Shown here piece after piece: positions 9,802 through 17,719 of a stretch of 64,000 bases of DNA. Every line of letters starts with the position of its first letter. Within the stretch, counting starts at the first letter, position 1. The translations under genes and the position numbers were made by a program. Origin of the DNA: Devosia epidermidihirudinis (GTDB lineage: Bacteria > Pseudomonadota > Alphaproteobacteria > Rhizobiales > Devosiaceae); the NCBI RefSeq assembly GCF_000971295.1, contig NZ_LANJ01000004.1, positions 186,001-250,000 on the forward strand, written 5' to 3'. Under the pieces are notes generated by a model, which did no database searches, was not told the origin of the DNA, and was given only the letters and a program-made list of their open reading frames with translations.

Positions 9802-10803
9802 TTACTCAGCCAGTGCGGCCTCAACGAATTTGGTGGTCACAGCGCCATTGTAGTCTGGCAGCGCTGCCGGAATGCGGCCCTGTTCGACGAGGAACTGTGC
9901 TGTTGCAGCGATGGCCTTCGCCGTGCCGCCACCGAGGAAATCGGAACCCGCCTGATCCTTCAGCGATGGGAAGACATAGCCCTTGAGTAGCAGCGGCACG
10001 TCGGCAGCATCGGCGCCCGACAGGTCCGCGATCTTCTTGGCCGCATCGGACTTGGCGTCCCACGCAGCTGGGTCAGCGAGGTATGCCGCATAAGCATCGC
10101 CAGTCGTTTTGACGAAGGCCGTCACGACATCCGGATTAGCTTCAGCGTAATCCTTGCGCACGATCCACGCATCAAAGGTCGGGCCGCCCCACTTGGCGAC
10201 ATCAGCGCTGTCAGCCAGCACGGCGCCACCGCTCGACTTGATCTGCTGCAGCACGGGATCCCACACATAGGCGCCATCGATATCGCCACGCTCCCACGCA
10301 GCCGCAATCTCAGGTGGCCGCAAGTTCAGCAGTTCCAGCGAGCCCGGATCAACGCCCCAATGCTTGAGTGCCGTCAGCAGGCTGTAGTGCGCCGTCGAAA
10401 CGAATGGCGTGGCGATCTTCTTGCCAACCAGCTCTTCTGGCTTGCTCACGCCCTTGACGGCAAGCGCTTCAGCTTCGGCAATATTGCCAACCACGAAGAT
10501 GGTCGCGATCGGGATCTGCTGGCTCGCCGCCACAGTCAGCGGGCTTGAACCGACATAGCCAATATCAATGGAGCCCGATGCGATGGCAGCGATCACGTCC
10601 GCGCCGCCTTCAAAGCGGTTCCAGGTCACCGTCGCGCCGGTCGCCTTGTCATAGGTGCCGTCGGCCTGCGGCACACGGCTGGGTTCAACAATCGGCTGCC
10701 AGCCGATGCGCAGATCAACCGCCTGTGCGGCGCTGACGCCGAAACCGGCAAAGGCGATGCCGGCCATCGCCAGCGTGAACAGATTGCGTCTTGCAATGGT
10801 CAT
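9802..10803 (-). CDS. tauA: taurine/sulfonate ABC transporter substrate-binding protein
   Basis: Periplasmic binding protein of 333 residues, with a signal peptide (MTIARRNLFTLAMAGIAFAG to SAAQA). The mature part is a TauA/SsuA-type NMT1-like fold: VDLRIGWQPIVEPSRVPQADG, WNRFEGGADVIAAIASGSIDIGYVGSSPLTVAASQQIPI, and a C-terminal DFLGGGTAKAIAATAQFLVEQGRI. GGAG lies seven bases before the ATG. First gene of the tauABC-ssuD operon. An ATTGATGGACTAAC element about 95 bp upstream resembles one before the divergent aapJ-like gene, hinting at shared control, plausibly by sulfur status. The preference for taurine over other sulfonates is inferred from overall similarity only. Confidence 0.9.
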   Translation of the reverse strand: MTIARRNLFTLAMAGIAFAGFGVSAAQAVDLRIGWQPIVEPSRVPQADGTYDKATGATVTWNRFEGGADVIAAIASGSIDIGYVGSSPLTVAASQQIPIATIFVVGNIAEAEALAVKGVSKPEELVGKKIATPFVSTAHYSLLTALKHWGVDPGSLELLNLRPPEIAAAWERGDIDGAYVWDPVLQQIKSSGGAVLADSADVAKWGGPTFDAWIVRKDYAEANPDVVTAFVKTTGDAYAAYLADPAAWDAKSDAAKKIADLSGADAADVPLLLKGYVFPSLKDQAGSDFLGGGTAKAIAATAQFLVEQGRIPAALPDYNGAVTTKFVEAALAE

Positions 10804-11361
10804 GTCGTGTCTCCGGCAGCCATTTGACGCGGGTGCGCTGCCGCCCCCTATGCCCGCGTCGCCCCGTGGTCATCACTGGGCGCAACACAACCTTGCGTTA
10901 GTCCATCAATTTTATCGAGATAGTCACTTTCTAAGTTGAACCCTGCAAAAGAAAGTCTCTTGCTGCCCGATTACCTGCACCAGCAATTTGTTCCATCGCG
11001 AGCATTTCATGCCTCACAAGACGCCATTACAAAGCCAACAGCGCAAGTTTATTCTTCGTAGACTCAATAAAGTCAGACATTTTCGCGGCGGGCGGCATTT
11101 CAGCATGCCAAGACCTTTCCCGCCTCAACTGCAAAATTCAGGCGAAAACGGCTGCCGTCTAAACAACCCCAAACAATTGGCAAAAGATTTCGCCGCAGGC
11201 ACACGAGGCGACGCGTTTATGTCTACTAGATTGATAGACTTAACTAGAGCCACCGCTACCATGGATAACAAGGCTGGGTTTGGGCGGTGATCGACACGAT
11301 CGCTGGCACCCGCCGCGCCCACCTGCACCAAGGCGGGCGTAGTGCAAAAATGGAGACAAGC
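10804..11361. promoter_or_regulatory. divergent control region between tauA and the aapJ-like gene
   Basis: This 558-bp stretch holds no convincing gene. Two similar elements face outward: ATTGATGGACTAAC (minus strand, 10910-10897) toward tauA and ATTGATAGACTTAAC (plus strand, 11230-11244) toward the amino-acid transporter. The second lies within the palindrome GTCTACTAGATTGATAGAC (11221-11239; arms GTCTA/TAGAC). The middle part (10930-11200) is AT-richer but shows nothing I recognise; no riboswitch was identified. Confidence 0.5.
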
Positions 11362-12408
11362 ATGACCACCTCGTTCCAGCAAAAGGCTGGCTTCTGGCGC
11401 GCCACTGCCGCCGCCGTATTCGCTCTGACCGCTGCAATCGCCCCAATTTCCGCTCATGCTGGCGAAGACCTCGACGCCATCGTGGCGCGCGGCGTCATCA
11501 AGGCCGGCGTTGGCACCCAGCCCGGTTTCTTTGCGCCTGACAGCAATGGCGTCTGGAAGGGCTTCTTTGTCGATTTCGGTCGCGCTCTGGCCGTCACCGT
11601 CTTCAACGACCCAAACAAGATCGAGTTTACCTCGTCCTCTCCACAGCAGCGTCTGCCAGCCCTTCAGGCCGGCGAATTCGACATTCTGCTCTCGGGCGTG
11701 ACCCAGACCATTTCCCGCTCGTTCCAGCTCGGTTTCCACTTTGGCCCAACCGTGTTCTATGACGGCCAGGGCCTGCTGGTTCGCAAGGATGTCGGCGTCA
11801 CCACCGGCGCTGAGCTCGATGGCGCAACCATCGGCGTGCAGTCCGGCACCACGGGCGAGCTGAACATTGCCGACTTCTTCCGCAAGAACGGCAAGACCTT
11901 CACCCCGGTCACCATCGAAGACACAAACGAGTTCCTCGCCGCACTGGAATCCGGTCGCGTTGACGCGATCACCCAGGACGCGTCCGATCTCGGCATCAAG
12001 CAGACCCAGCTCAAGAACCCGGAAGAATACATTCTTCTGCCAGAGCGCCTGTCCAAGGAACCACTGGCACCAGCCATTCGCCACGGCGATGACCGCTGGC
12101 TCGAAATCGTCAACTGGACTGTCTGGGCCACGATCGAAGCTGAAGAACTGGGCATCACCCAGGCCAATGTCGACGACTTCCTCACGTCCGAAGACCCGCT
12201 GATCCAGCGCTTCCTCGGCACCAACACAGCTCTGGGCCAAGCCATCGGCCTTGATCCAAAGTTCGCCTACAACATCGTCAAGGCAGTCGGTAACTACGGC
12301 GAAATCTTCGAGCGCAATGTCGGCAAGGACAGCGTCTTCAAGTGGGAACGCGGCTACAATAGCCTGTGGACCGATGGCGGCCTGCTCTACGCACCAGCCT
12401 GGCGCTAA
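11362..12408 (+). CDS. AapJ/BztA-like amino-acid ABC transporter substrate-binding protein
   Basis: Periplasmic binding protein of 348 residues from the general L-amino-acid (AapJ) family. A signal peptide (TSFQQKAGFWRATAAAVFAL to ISAHA) precedes a mature domain with GVIKAGVGTQPGFFAPDSNG, WKGFFVDFGRALAVTVF, DILLSGVTQTISRSFQLGFHFGPTVFYDGQG and GRVDAITQDASDLG. The ATG at 11362 follows GGAG by six bases; a longer reading from 11287 has no ribosome site and no signal peptide. It opens a plus-strand operon with two permease genes and a dioxygenase gene, but no ATPase gene follows. Placement opposite tauA with a shared DNA element suggests the ligand may be a sulfur-containing amino compound; this is inference. 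Confidence 0.88.
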   Translation: MTTSFQQKAGFWRATAAAVFALTAAIAPISAHAGEDLDAIVARGVIKAGVGTQPGFFAPDSNGVWKGFFVDFGRALAVTVFNDPNKIEFTSSSPQQRLPALQAGEFDILLSGVTQTISRSFQLGFHFGPTVFYDGQGLLVRKDVGVTTGAELDGATIGVQSGTTGELNIADFFRKNGKTFTPVTIEDTNEFLAALESGRVDAITQDASDLGIKQTQLKNPEEYILLPERLSKEPLAPAIRHGDDRWLEIVNWTVWATIEAEELGITQANVDDFLTSEDPLIQRFLGTNTALGQAIGLDPKFAYNIVKAVGNYGEIFERNVGKDSVFKWERGYNSLWTDGGLLYAPAWR

Positions 12409-12429
12409 CAACTGTCGGATCATAGTTTA

Positions 12430-13617
12430 ATGACCGCAATTACTGAGCCGGGTCGTCACAGACCCGGCTTTCTCCACGTGCTGCGCCATTGGTTGGGCCC
12501 GCGCCCCACGGCGCAGTTTGCCCTGCTGTTTGCTGCCATAGGCCTGTTCTGGTGGTTTGGCGCCAATACGCTTGAGACCATGGCGAGGGCGGGGATCAAT
12601 CCCGGCTTCGACTTCCTCAATCGCTCGGCCAATTTTGAAATTGGCGAGACGATGATCCCCTATTCCTCTGCCGATCCCTATTCCCGCGCCATCCTCGTCG
12701 GCCTTCTCAACACCATCAAGGTCGCCATTCTCGGCTGCGTCCTCGCAACCGTGCTCGGCGTATCGCTGGGCGTCGCGCGCCTCTCGGGCAATCTGCTGCT
12801 ATCGGGCCTTGTGCGCTGGTATATCGAGATCATTCGCAATACCCCGCTCCTGCTGCAGCTGTTCTTCTGGAGCGCGCTGACCAAGGCGCTGCCCGCCCCG
12901 CGTCAGGCCATCTCGGTTGGCGATAACGCCTTCCTCTCCAATCGCGGCATCTTTGTCCCCGGCATCATCGTCGACAATGCCTCCACCGCCGGATGGATCG
13001 CACTTCTCGTCCTCACCATTCTCGCCATCGCCACTTTCGTTGGGCTCACTCGTACCGCCAATCTGACCTTCTGGCGCGGCACTGGCGTCATTGCCGCACT
13101 CGTCATTGCCACAGCGCTCGCCTTCGCCCTCACCGGCGCCACCGCCCGCTTTGAGATACCAGCGCTAGGCGGCTTCAACATTCGCGGCGGCTACAATCTC
13201 AGCCCCGAATTTGCCGCGCTGCTGATCGGCCTCACCGTCAAGTTCTCTGCCGCCATCGCCGAAATCGTCCGCGCCGGCATTCAGTCCGTTGATCGCGGCC
13301 AGTGGGAAGCGGCCCGCGCCTTGGGTCTCCACAATGGCCAGATCATGCGGCTGATCGTATTGCCACAGGCGCTACGCGTCATCACGCCCCTGATCACCAC
13401 CAGCTATCTCGACCTCACCAAGGATTCGAGCCTGGCCGTCGCGATCGGCTATCCCGACCTCGTCAACGTCATCAACACCACCGCCAACACCACCGGCCAG
13501 GCGCTCGAAGCCCTCGCCATCCTGATCGGCGTTTATCTGGCGCTGAACCTGTCGGTCTCTGCCATGATGAACCAATACAACAGGCGCGTCGCCCTGCGCG
13601 GGACGGTGCAACGATGA
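12430..13617 (+). CDS. AapQ-like amino-acid ABC transporter permease
   Basis: Membrane subunit of 395 residues in the HisM/AapQ branch. Family features are an extended N-terminal transmembrane part (FALLFAAIGLFWWFGANTL), the sequence YSRAILVGLLNTIKVAILG, RWYIEIIRNTPLLLQLFFW, and a C-terminal EAA loop EAARALGLHNGQIMRLIVLPQALRVITPL. AapQ characteristically has a long periplasmic insertion in the middle, seen here around NAFLSNRGIFVPGI. It overlaps the next permease gene as ATGA. It should form a heterodimer with the product of 13614-14684. No ATP-binding subunit is encoded in this operon. Confidence 0.88.
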   Translation: MTAITEPGRHRPGFLHVLRHWLGPRPTAQFALLFAAIGLFWWFGANTLETMARAGINPGFDFLNRSANFEIGETMIPYSSADPYSRAILVGLLNTIKVAILGCVLATVLGVSLGVARLSGNLLLSGLVRWYIEIIRNTPLLLQLFFWSALTKALPAPRQAISVGDNAFLSNRGIFVPGIIVDNASTAGWIALLVLTILAIATFVGLTRTANLTFWRGTGVIAALVIATALAFALTGATARFEIPALGGFNIRGGYNLSPEFAALLIGLTVKFSAAIAEIVRAGIQSVDRGQWEAARALGLHNGQIMRLIVLPQALRVITPLITTSYLDLTKDSSLAVAIGYPDLVNVINTTANTTGQALEALAILIGVYLALNLSVSAMMNQYNRRVALRGTVQR

Positions 13618-14684
13618 CCGTCCCCGCCGTCAATCTGCCACCACCCAAGCCGCAGGACTGGCGCCACTGGCGTCAGGGCCTGTTCGGCACCCCGCTCAAC
13701 ACGTTCATCACCCTGGCCACGCTCGCCTTTCTCGCCTGGGTCGTCCCGCCATTCGTCCGCTGGGCCATTCTCGACGCGACATGGATCGGCACGGCGGATG
13801 ATTGCAAGGCAGCAACCGGCGCCTGCTGGGCCTTCGTCACCGCCAAGTTCAATTTCATCCTCTATTCCTTCTACCCTCCGGCGCTGCATTGGCGGCCGAT
13901 GATCGCGGTTGTGCTGCTATTGGGTCTACTTGTCTTCACCGCCCAACCACGCTTCTGGCGCAAGGAAACGCTGCTGCTCTGGATCGCCGTGCCGGTCATC
14001 AGCTGGCTGCTGCTTGCCGGCACCGTCATCGGCCCCACCGTGCCATCCAATCAGTGGGGAGGCCTGCCGATCACCCTGCTGGTGGCTATCGTCTGCTTCA
14101 GCCTCGCCATTCCCCTGGCCATGCTACTGGCATTGGCGCGACAGTCCTCCATGGGCGGCATTCGCACCATGTCAGTGGTCTATATCGAGGTGATGCGCGG
14201 CACGCCGATGGTGGCGATCCTCTATATCGCCATGCTGATCCTGCCCATGATGCTGCCCGGTGGGCAGCTCATCGACAAGATCGGCCGCGCCATGATCCTG
14301 ATCACCCTGTTCTGGTCGGCCTATGTCGCCGAAGTCATCCGCGCGGGCCTGCAAGCCATTCCCGCCGGACAATATGAAGCCGCTCGCGCGCTGGGCCTTG
14401 GCTATTGGCGCATCATGCGGCTGGTCATTCTACCGCAAGCCCTGCGCCTCGTCATTCCGGCCATGGTCAATCTCGCCATCGGCTTCCTGCTGGCCACATC
14501 CCTGCTGGCCGTCATCGGTGTGTTCGATCTGCTCAATGCAGCCAAGACCGCTGCGGTCGATCCCAACTGGCTTGGTTTTTACGACGAAAGCTACCTCGTC
14601 GCCGCCACCATCTATTTCGTCATCTGCATCATCGGCTCGCGCTACAGCCTCTGGCTGGAGCGCTATCTCCGCCAGCCGCGCTAA
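13614..14684 (+). CDS. AapM-like amino-acid ABC transporter permease
   Basis: Second membrane subunit, 356 residues starting MTVPAVNLPPPKPQDWRHW. The ATG at 13614 overlaps the preceding stop codon (ATGA), which fixes the start although the frame is open further upstream. Features of AapM are the N-terminal GLFGTPLNTFITLATL, the central transmembrane block with VPSNQWGGLPITLLVAIV, YIEVMRGTPMVAILYIAML, and the EAA loop EAARALGLGYWRIMRLVILPQALRLVIP. The C terminus (VDPNWLGFYDESYLVAATIYF) is also typical. An aapP-type ATPase gene normally follows; here a dioxygenase gene starts 12 bp later. Confidence 0.88.
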   Translation: MTVPAVNLPPPKPQDWRHWRQGLFGTPLNTFITLATLAFLAWVVPPFVRWAILDATWIGTADDCKAATGACWAFVTAKFNFILYSFYPPALHWRPMIAVVLLLGLLVFTAQPRFWRKETLLLWIAVPVISWLLLAGTVIGPTVPSNQWGGLPITLLVAIVCFSLAIPLAMLLALARQSSMGGIRTMSVVYIEVMRGTPMVAILYIAMLILPMMLPGGQLIDKIGRAMILITLFWSAYVAEVIRAGLQAIPAGQYEAARALGLGYWRIMRLVILPQALRLVIPAMVNLAIGFLLATSLLAVIGVFDLLNAAKTAAVDPNWLGFYDESYLVAATIYFVICIIGSRYSLWLERYLRQPR

Positions 14685-14696
14685 AGGAAATCCGCC

Positions 14697-15704
14697 ATGG
14701 CTTCGCTTCCCATTCTCGATTTCAGCCGCTTCACCGCAACCGCCTCACGCGACGACTTCCTCGCCGACTTGCGCGCAGCGGCCCGGGATTATGGCTTCTT
14801 CTACCTAAAGGGTCACGACGTCTCTCCCGATCTCCAGCGTCAGCTGATCGCGGTTTCCAACGCCTTTTTCGCCCTGCCCGAAGCCGACAAACTCGCCATC
14901 GAAATGGTCAACTCTCCCCATTTCCGCGGCTATACCCGCGCCGGGCGCGAGATCACCCGCGGCCAGCAGGATTGGCGCGAGCAGATCGACATCGGCTCCG
15001 AACTGCCCGTTGCCGAAGTCCCCGCCGACGCGCCATGGATGCGCCTGCAGGGGCCAAACCTTTGGCCAGAACACCTGCCCGAATTTCGCACCACGCTCCT
15101 GCAGTGGCAGAGCGAATTGACCCGCGTCGCCATTCGATTGCTGCGCGCCTTCGCGCTGGCGCTGGGTCAGGATGCCGACGTCTTCGCGCCCATCTATCGC
15201 GCCATTCCCAGCGAACACCTCAAGGTCATCCGCTATCCCGGCCAAACCGACGATCGCTCAAGCCAGGGCGTCGGCGCCCACAAGGATAGCGGCTTCCTCA
15301 CGCTCCTGTTGCAGGATGCCATCGGCGGCCTGCAGGTCGAAGCTGAAGACGGCACCTGGATCGACGCGACGCCTATCGAGGGCACCTTCATCATCAATAT
15401 TGGTGAGATCCTCGAACTGGCCTCCAACGGCTATCTGCGCGCCACCGTCCACCGCGTCATCTCCCCGCCCGCCGGTCGTGACCGGCTCTCCATCGCCTAT
15501 TTCTTCGGCGCCGATCTCAACGCCACGGTACCCCTGCTCAACCTCGCACCCGACCTCGCCGCACAGGCCAAAGGTCCCGCCAGCGATCCGCTCAATCCCC
15601 TGTTCCGCGATGTCGGCGAAAACGCCCTCAAGGGCCGCCTGCGTTCCCACCCCGATGTCGCCGAGCGCCACTATGCCGAGCACCTGGCCAAAAAGGTCGG
15701 CTAG
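14697..15704 (+). CDS. isopenicillin N synthase family 2-oxoglutarate/Fe(II) dioxygenase
   Basis: Non-haem iron oxygenase of 335 residues. The N-terminal DIOX_N part (LPILDFSRF, YGFFYLKGHDVSPDL) precedes the jelly-roll core. The iron ligands are in HKDSGFLTLL (H-x-D) and the distal ATVHRVISP histidine; the co-substrate arginine is in RDRLSIAYFF (R-x-S). AAGGA lies before the ATG, 12 bp after the permease stop, so it belongs to the amino-acid transporter operon. Despite the family name, beta-lactam synthesis is not implied; bacterial members hydroxylate or cleave many small molecules. Context opposite tauA suggests oxidation of the imported amino compound, possibly to release sulfur. The substrate is unknown. 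Confidence 0.87.
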   Translation: MASLPILDFSRFTATASRDDFLADLRAAARDYGFFYLKGHDVSPDLQRQLIAVSNAFFALPEADKLAIEMVNSPHFRGYTRAGREITRGQQDWREQIDIGSELPVAEVPADAPWMRLQGPNLWPEHLPEFRTTLLQWQSELTRVAIRLLRAFALALGQDADVFAPIYRAIPSEHLKVIRYPGQTDDRSSQGVGAHKDSGFLTLLLQDAIGGLQVEAEDGTWIDATPIEGTFIINIGEILELASNGYLRATVHRVISPPAGRDRLSIAYFFGADLNATVPLLNLAPDLAAQAKGPASDPLNPLFRDVGENALKGRLRSHPDVAERHYAEHLAKKVG

Positions 15705-15711
15705 CCTCTCC

Positions 15712-15747
15712 CCTCTCCGGCTGGCTTTTCTCAGTCGGCCGGAGAGG
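15712..15747 (+). terminator. hairpin after the dioxygenase gene
   Basis: Perfect 10-bp stem CCTCTCCGGC / GCCGGAGAGG (15712-15721, 15738-15747) 8 bp after the stop codon. No T-run follows, so termination strength is uncertain. Downstream a 13-bp direct repeat ggggacgacccca (15815 and 15843) of unknown meaning precedes the next gene. Confidence 0.5.
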
Positions 15748-15868
15748 CCAGACCCAAGCTGGACAACCTCATCCTCGCTTGCTAAAAACCGGCTGCTGGT
15801 CAACAGCAACGCTTGGGGACGACCCCAGCTGCGGACAAATTCGGGGACGACCCCACGAGGTTTGTACC

Positions 15869-17050
15869 GTGGCAAAAATCCACTCCACATCATCCGATAG
15901 CGGCGCGTCCCTCGCGCAATTGCTGCCCCCCAGCACCATCATCAAGCTCGTGGTCGCCTGGGCTGTCGTCATCGCCTTCCAGATCGGTGGCCATACGTGG
16001 CTGCACGCGCCCATCGCGCCTGTCACCGCCATCATCGCTTTCGTTGTGCTCTTCGCGACCATTCTCGTCGCCGCATTCGGCGTCGTGCATGAGGCCGATC
16101 ATCTCGCCCACCAGCTCGGCGAGCCCTATGGCACGCTGATCCTCACCCTCTCGATTGTCTCGATCGAAGTGATCCTGATCGCCGCCGTCATTCTCGGCCC
16201 TGGCGAAAACCCGACCATCGCCCGCGACTCCATTTTCGCGGTGATGATGATCATTCTCAATCTGGTCACCGGGCTCTGTCTGCTGCTGGGCGGGCTGCGC
16301 TATGGCGAACAGGAATACAATTCGCAGGGCGCACTGGCCTATGTCGCCATCACCCTGCTCCTAGTCGGCATTGGCCTCATCTTGCCCAACACATTGAGCA
16401 CCGGCAACGGCACCTTCTGGCCCGTTCAGGCCGTGGCCTTTGCCGTCCTGACGGTCGTTCTCTATGGCGCGTTCCTGTTGATGCAGATGCGCGGCTATCG
16501 CCGTTTCTTCGTCCAGCCAGAACTGGGCGCCCTGACCATCCCCCTCGCCGCTCCTGCCAAGGGCAGCGTCGCCGTGTCCCGCAAAAAGCTCGACACGCGC
16601 GGCAATATTATCCGCTCCATCACCCTGCTCGCCCTCATCCTGCCGATTGTTTTGCTGGCGCACGATCTCGCCATCCTGATCGATTTCGGCATCGAAAGCG
16701 CCGGCGCGCCGCTGGCTCTGGGCGGTGTCATCATCGCCATCATCGTCTTCACGCCGGAGTCGATCACCGCCATCCGCGCCGCCCTCAACAACGAGCTACA
16801 GCGCGCGGTCAATCTCTGCCTCGGCGCCTTCGTCTCGACGGTGGGCTTGACCGTTCCGGCAGTGCTGGTCGTCGGCCTCATCACCGGCAAGACCGTCATC
16901 ATGGGCATCTCGCCCACCGAAACGGTGCTGCTGGCCATGACCATCGGCGTCACCGCCTTCTCCTTCCTCGGCCAGCGGACCTCGGCGGTGCAGGGCCTGC
17001 TCCATCTCATGCTGTTCGCGATCTACGCCGTACTCTTGTTCGTCACCTGA
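15869..17050 (+). CDS. chaA: ChaA-type calcium/sodium:proton antiporter
   Basis: Integral membrane exchanger of the CaCA superfamily, 393 residues with about eleven hydrophobic segments, exchanging Ca2+ or Na+/K+ for protons. The two alpha-repeats are visible: HEADHLAHQLGEPYGTLILT with LSIVSIEVILIAAVI in the first half, and IIVFTPESITAIRAALNNEL with STVGLTVPAVLVVGLITGK in the second. The conserved acidic residues needed for ion binding (E in SIEVI, E in TPESI) are present. The GTG at 15869 is chosen because GAGG is eight bases upstream and the preceding frame is not protein-like; an upstream ATG at 15779 exists. Monocistronic; neighbours give no functional hint. Confidence 0.87.
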   Translation: MAKIHSTSSDSGASLAQLLPPSTIIKLVVAWAVVIAFQIGGHTWLHAPIAPVTAIIAFVVLFATILVAAFGVVHEADHLAHQLGEPYGTLILTLSIVSIEVILIAAVILGPGENPTIARDSIFAVMMIILNLVTGLCLLLGGLRYGEQEYNSQGALAYVAITLLLVGIGLILPNTLSTGNGTFWPVQAVAFAVLTVVLYGAFLLMQMRGYRRFFVQPELGALTIPLAAPAKGSVAVSRKKLDTRGNIIRSITLLALILPIVLLAHDLAILIDFGIESAGAPLALGGVIIAIIVFTPESITAIRAALNNELQRAVNLCLGAFVSTVGLTVPAVLVVGLITGKTVIMGISPTETVLLAMTIGVTAFSFLGQRTSAVQGLLHLMLFAIYAVLLFVT

Positions 17051-17139
17051 GAACGTTTGCTCAGACAACAAAATGCTAGCGCGAATGTAGCCATATGATA
17101 CTGCCTGACCTGGTTTTTATGACCGCGCCAGGAGTACCC

Positions 17140-17475
17140 ATGAGACATCTTGCAGCCAGATTGGCAATCGCCGGTATCGCGCTTTCCTGTGCGCTGCCGC
17201 ATACCGCCTGGGCGCAAGAGGGCGACGCCCGGGCCACCCTCGAAGCCACCCTGGTCAACGCTGTGGCGTGCAAGGCCGAGTTCGGTGCCGACTGGGACCC
17301 GATCGTCAACGATGCCTTATCCAATCTTGAGACCTTCCTCACCGAAGAAGATCCAGATATCGCCAAGGTCGATCTCGACGTCATTCTGGCCGAGCTGCTG
17401 GCCGACGGCAAAGAGCTGCCGATGACAGACGCGCTCAAGGATCATTGCCGCACCGTCATGGCGTCCGGCAGCTAG
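17140..17475 (+). CDS. small secreted protein of unknown function
   Basis: Encodes 111 residues with a convincing signal peptide (MRHLAARLAIAGIALSC to HTAWAQ) and an acidic mature part with two cysteines (NAVACKAEF and LKDHCRTV) that could form a disulfide. AGGAG sits five bases before the ATG at 17140. I do not recognise a family. The mature region looks helical (ATLEATLVNAV, VDLDVILAELLADGKEL). It lies between chaA and an L,D-transpeptidase gene on the same strand, 244 bp before the latter, so co-transcription is doubtful. A periplasmic role is the most that can be said. Confidence 0.7.
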   Translation: MRHLAARLAIAGIALSCALPHTAWAQEGDARATLEATLVNAVACKAEFGADWDPIVNDALSNLETFLTEEDPDIAKVDLDVILAELLADGKELPMTDALKDHCRTVMASGS

Positions 17476-17719
17476 ACCCGCCACACACTCGAGACCCAAG
17501 GCCTTGGCGCAAACCCGCCAGGGCCACGCACAATCAAAGCCAACCAGGCCAGCCCTTCGCCATCTGTGTCCCTGTGAGCACAAAATTCGCTCACGACTTT
17601 GCGAGCGATTGCTCCTGTTAAGGTTTGCAGAGTATTGATTTTTGGCGTGGGGGCGTTCGTCGAGTCTAGGCAAGGCCGACGGAATCGAGTTGTTTTGCGT
17701 CGCCGTGCATGGAGCTTAC

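Noticed and set aside
10804..11361. Possible SAM riboswitch before sulfur genes
   Set aside because: I could not trace the conserved SAM-II or SAM-I core, and the genes concern sulfonates rather than methionine; a covariance-model search would settle it.
13302..13613. Upstream extension of the AapM-like gene
   Set aside because: The frame is open but lies over the end of the AapQ-like gene; the ATGA overlap at 13614 gives the natural start and the extension is Arg/His/Pro-rich, unlike a real N terminus.
15815..15855. Two 13-bp direct repeats ggggacgacccca before chaA
   Set aside because: Only two copies, partly GC-skewed low-complexity sequence, and no associated element; noted but not called an operator or CRISPR.
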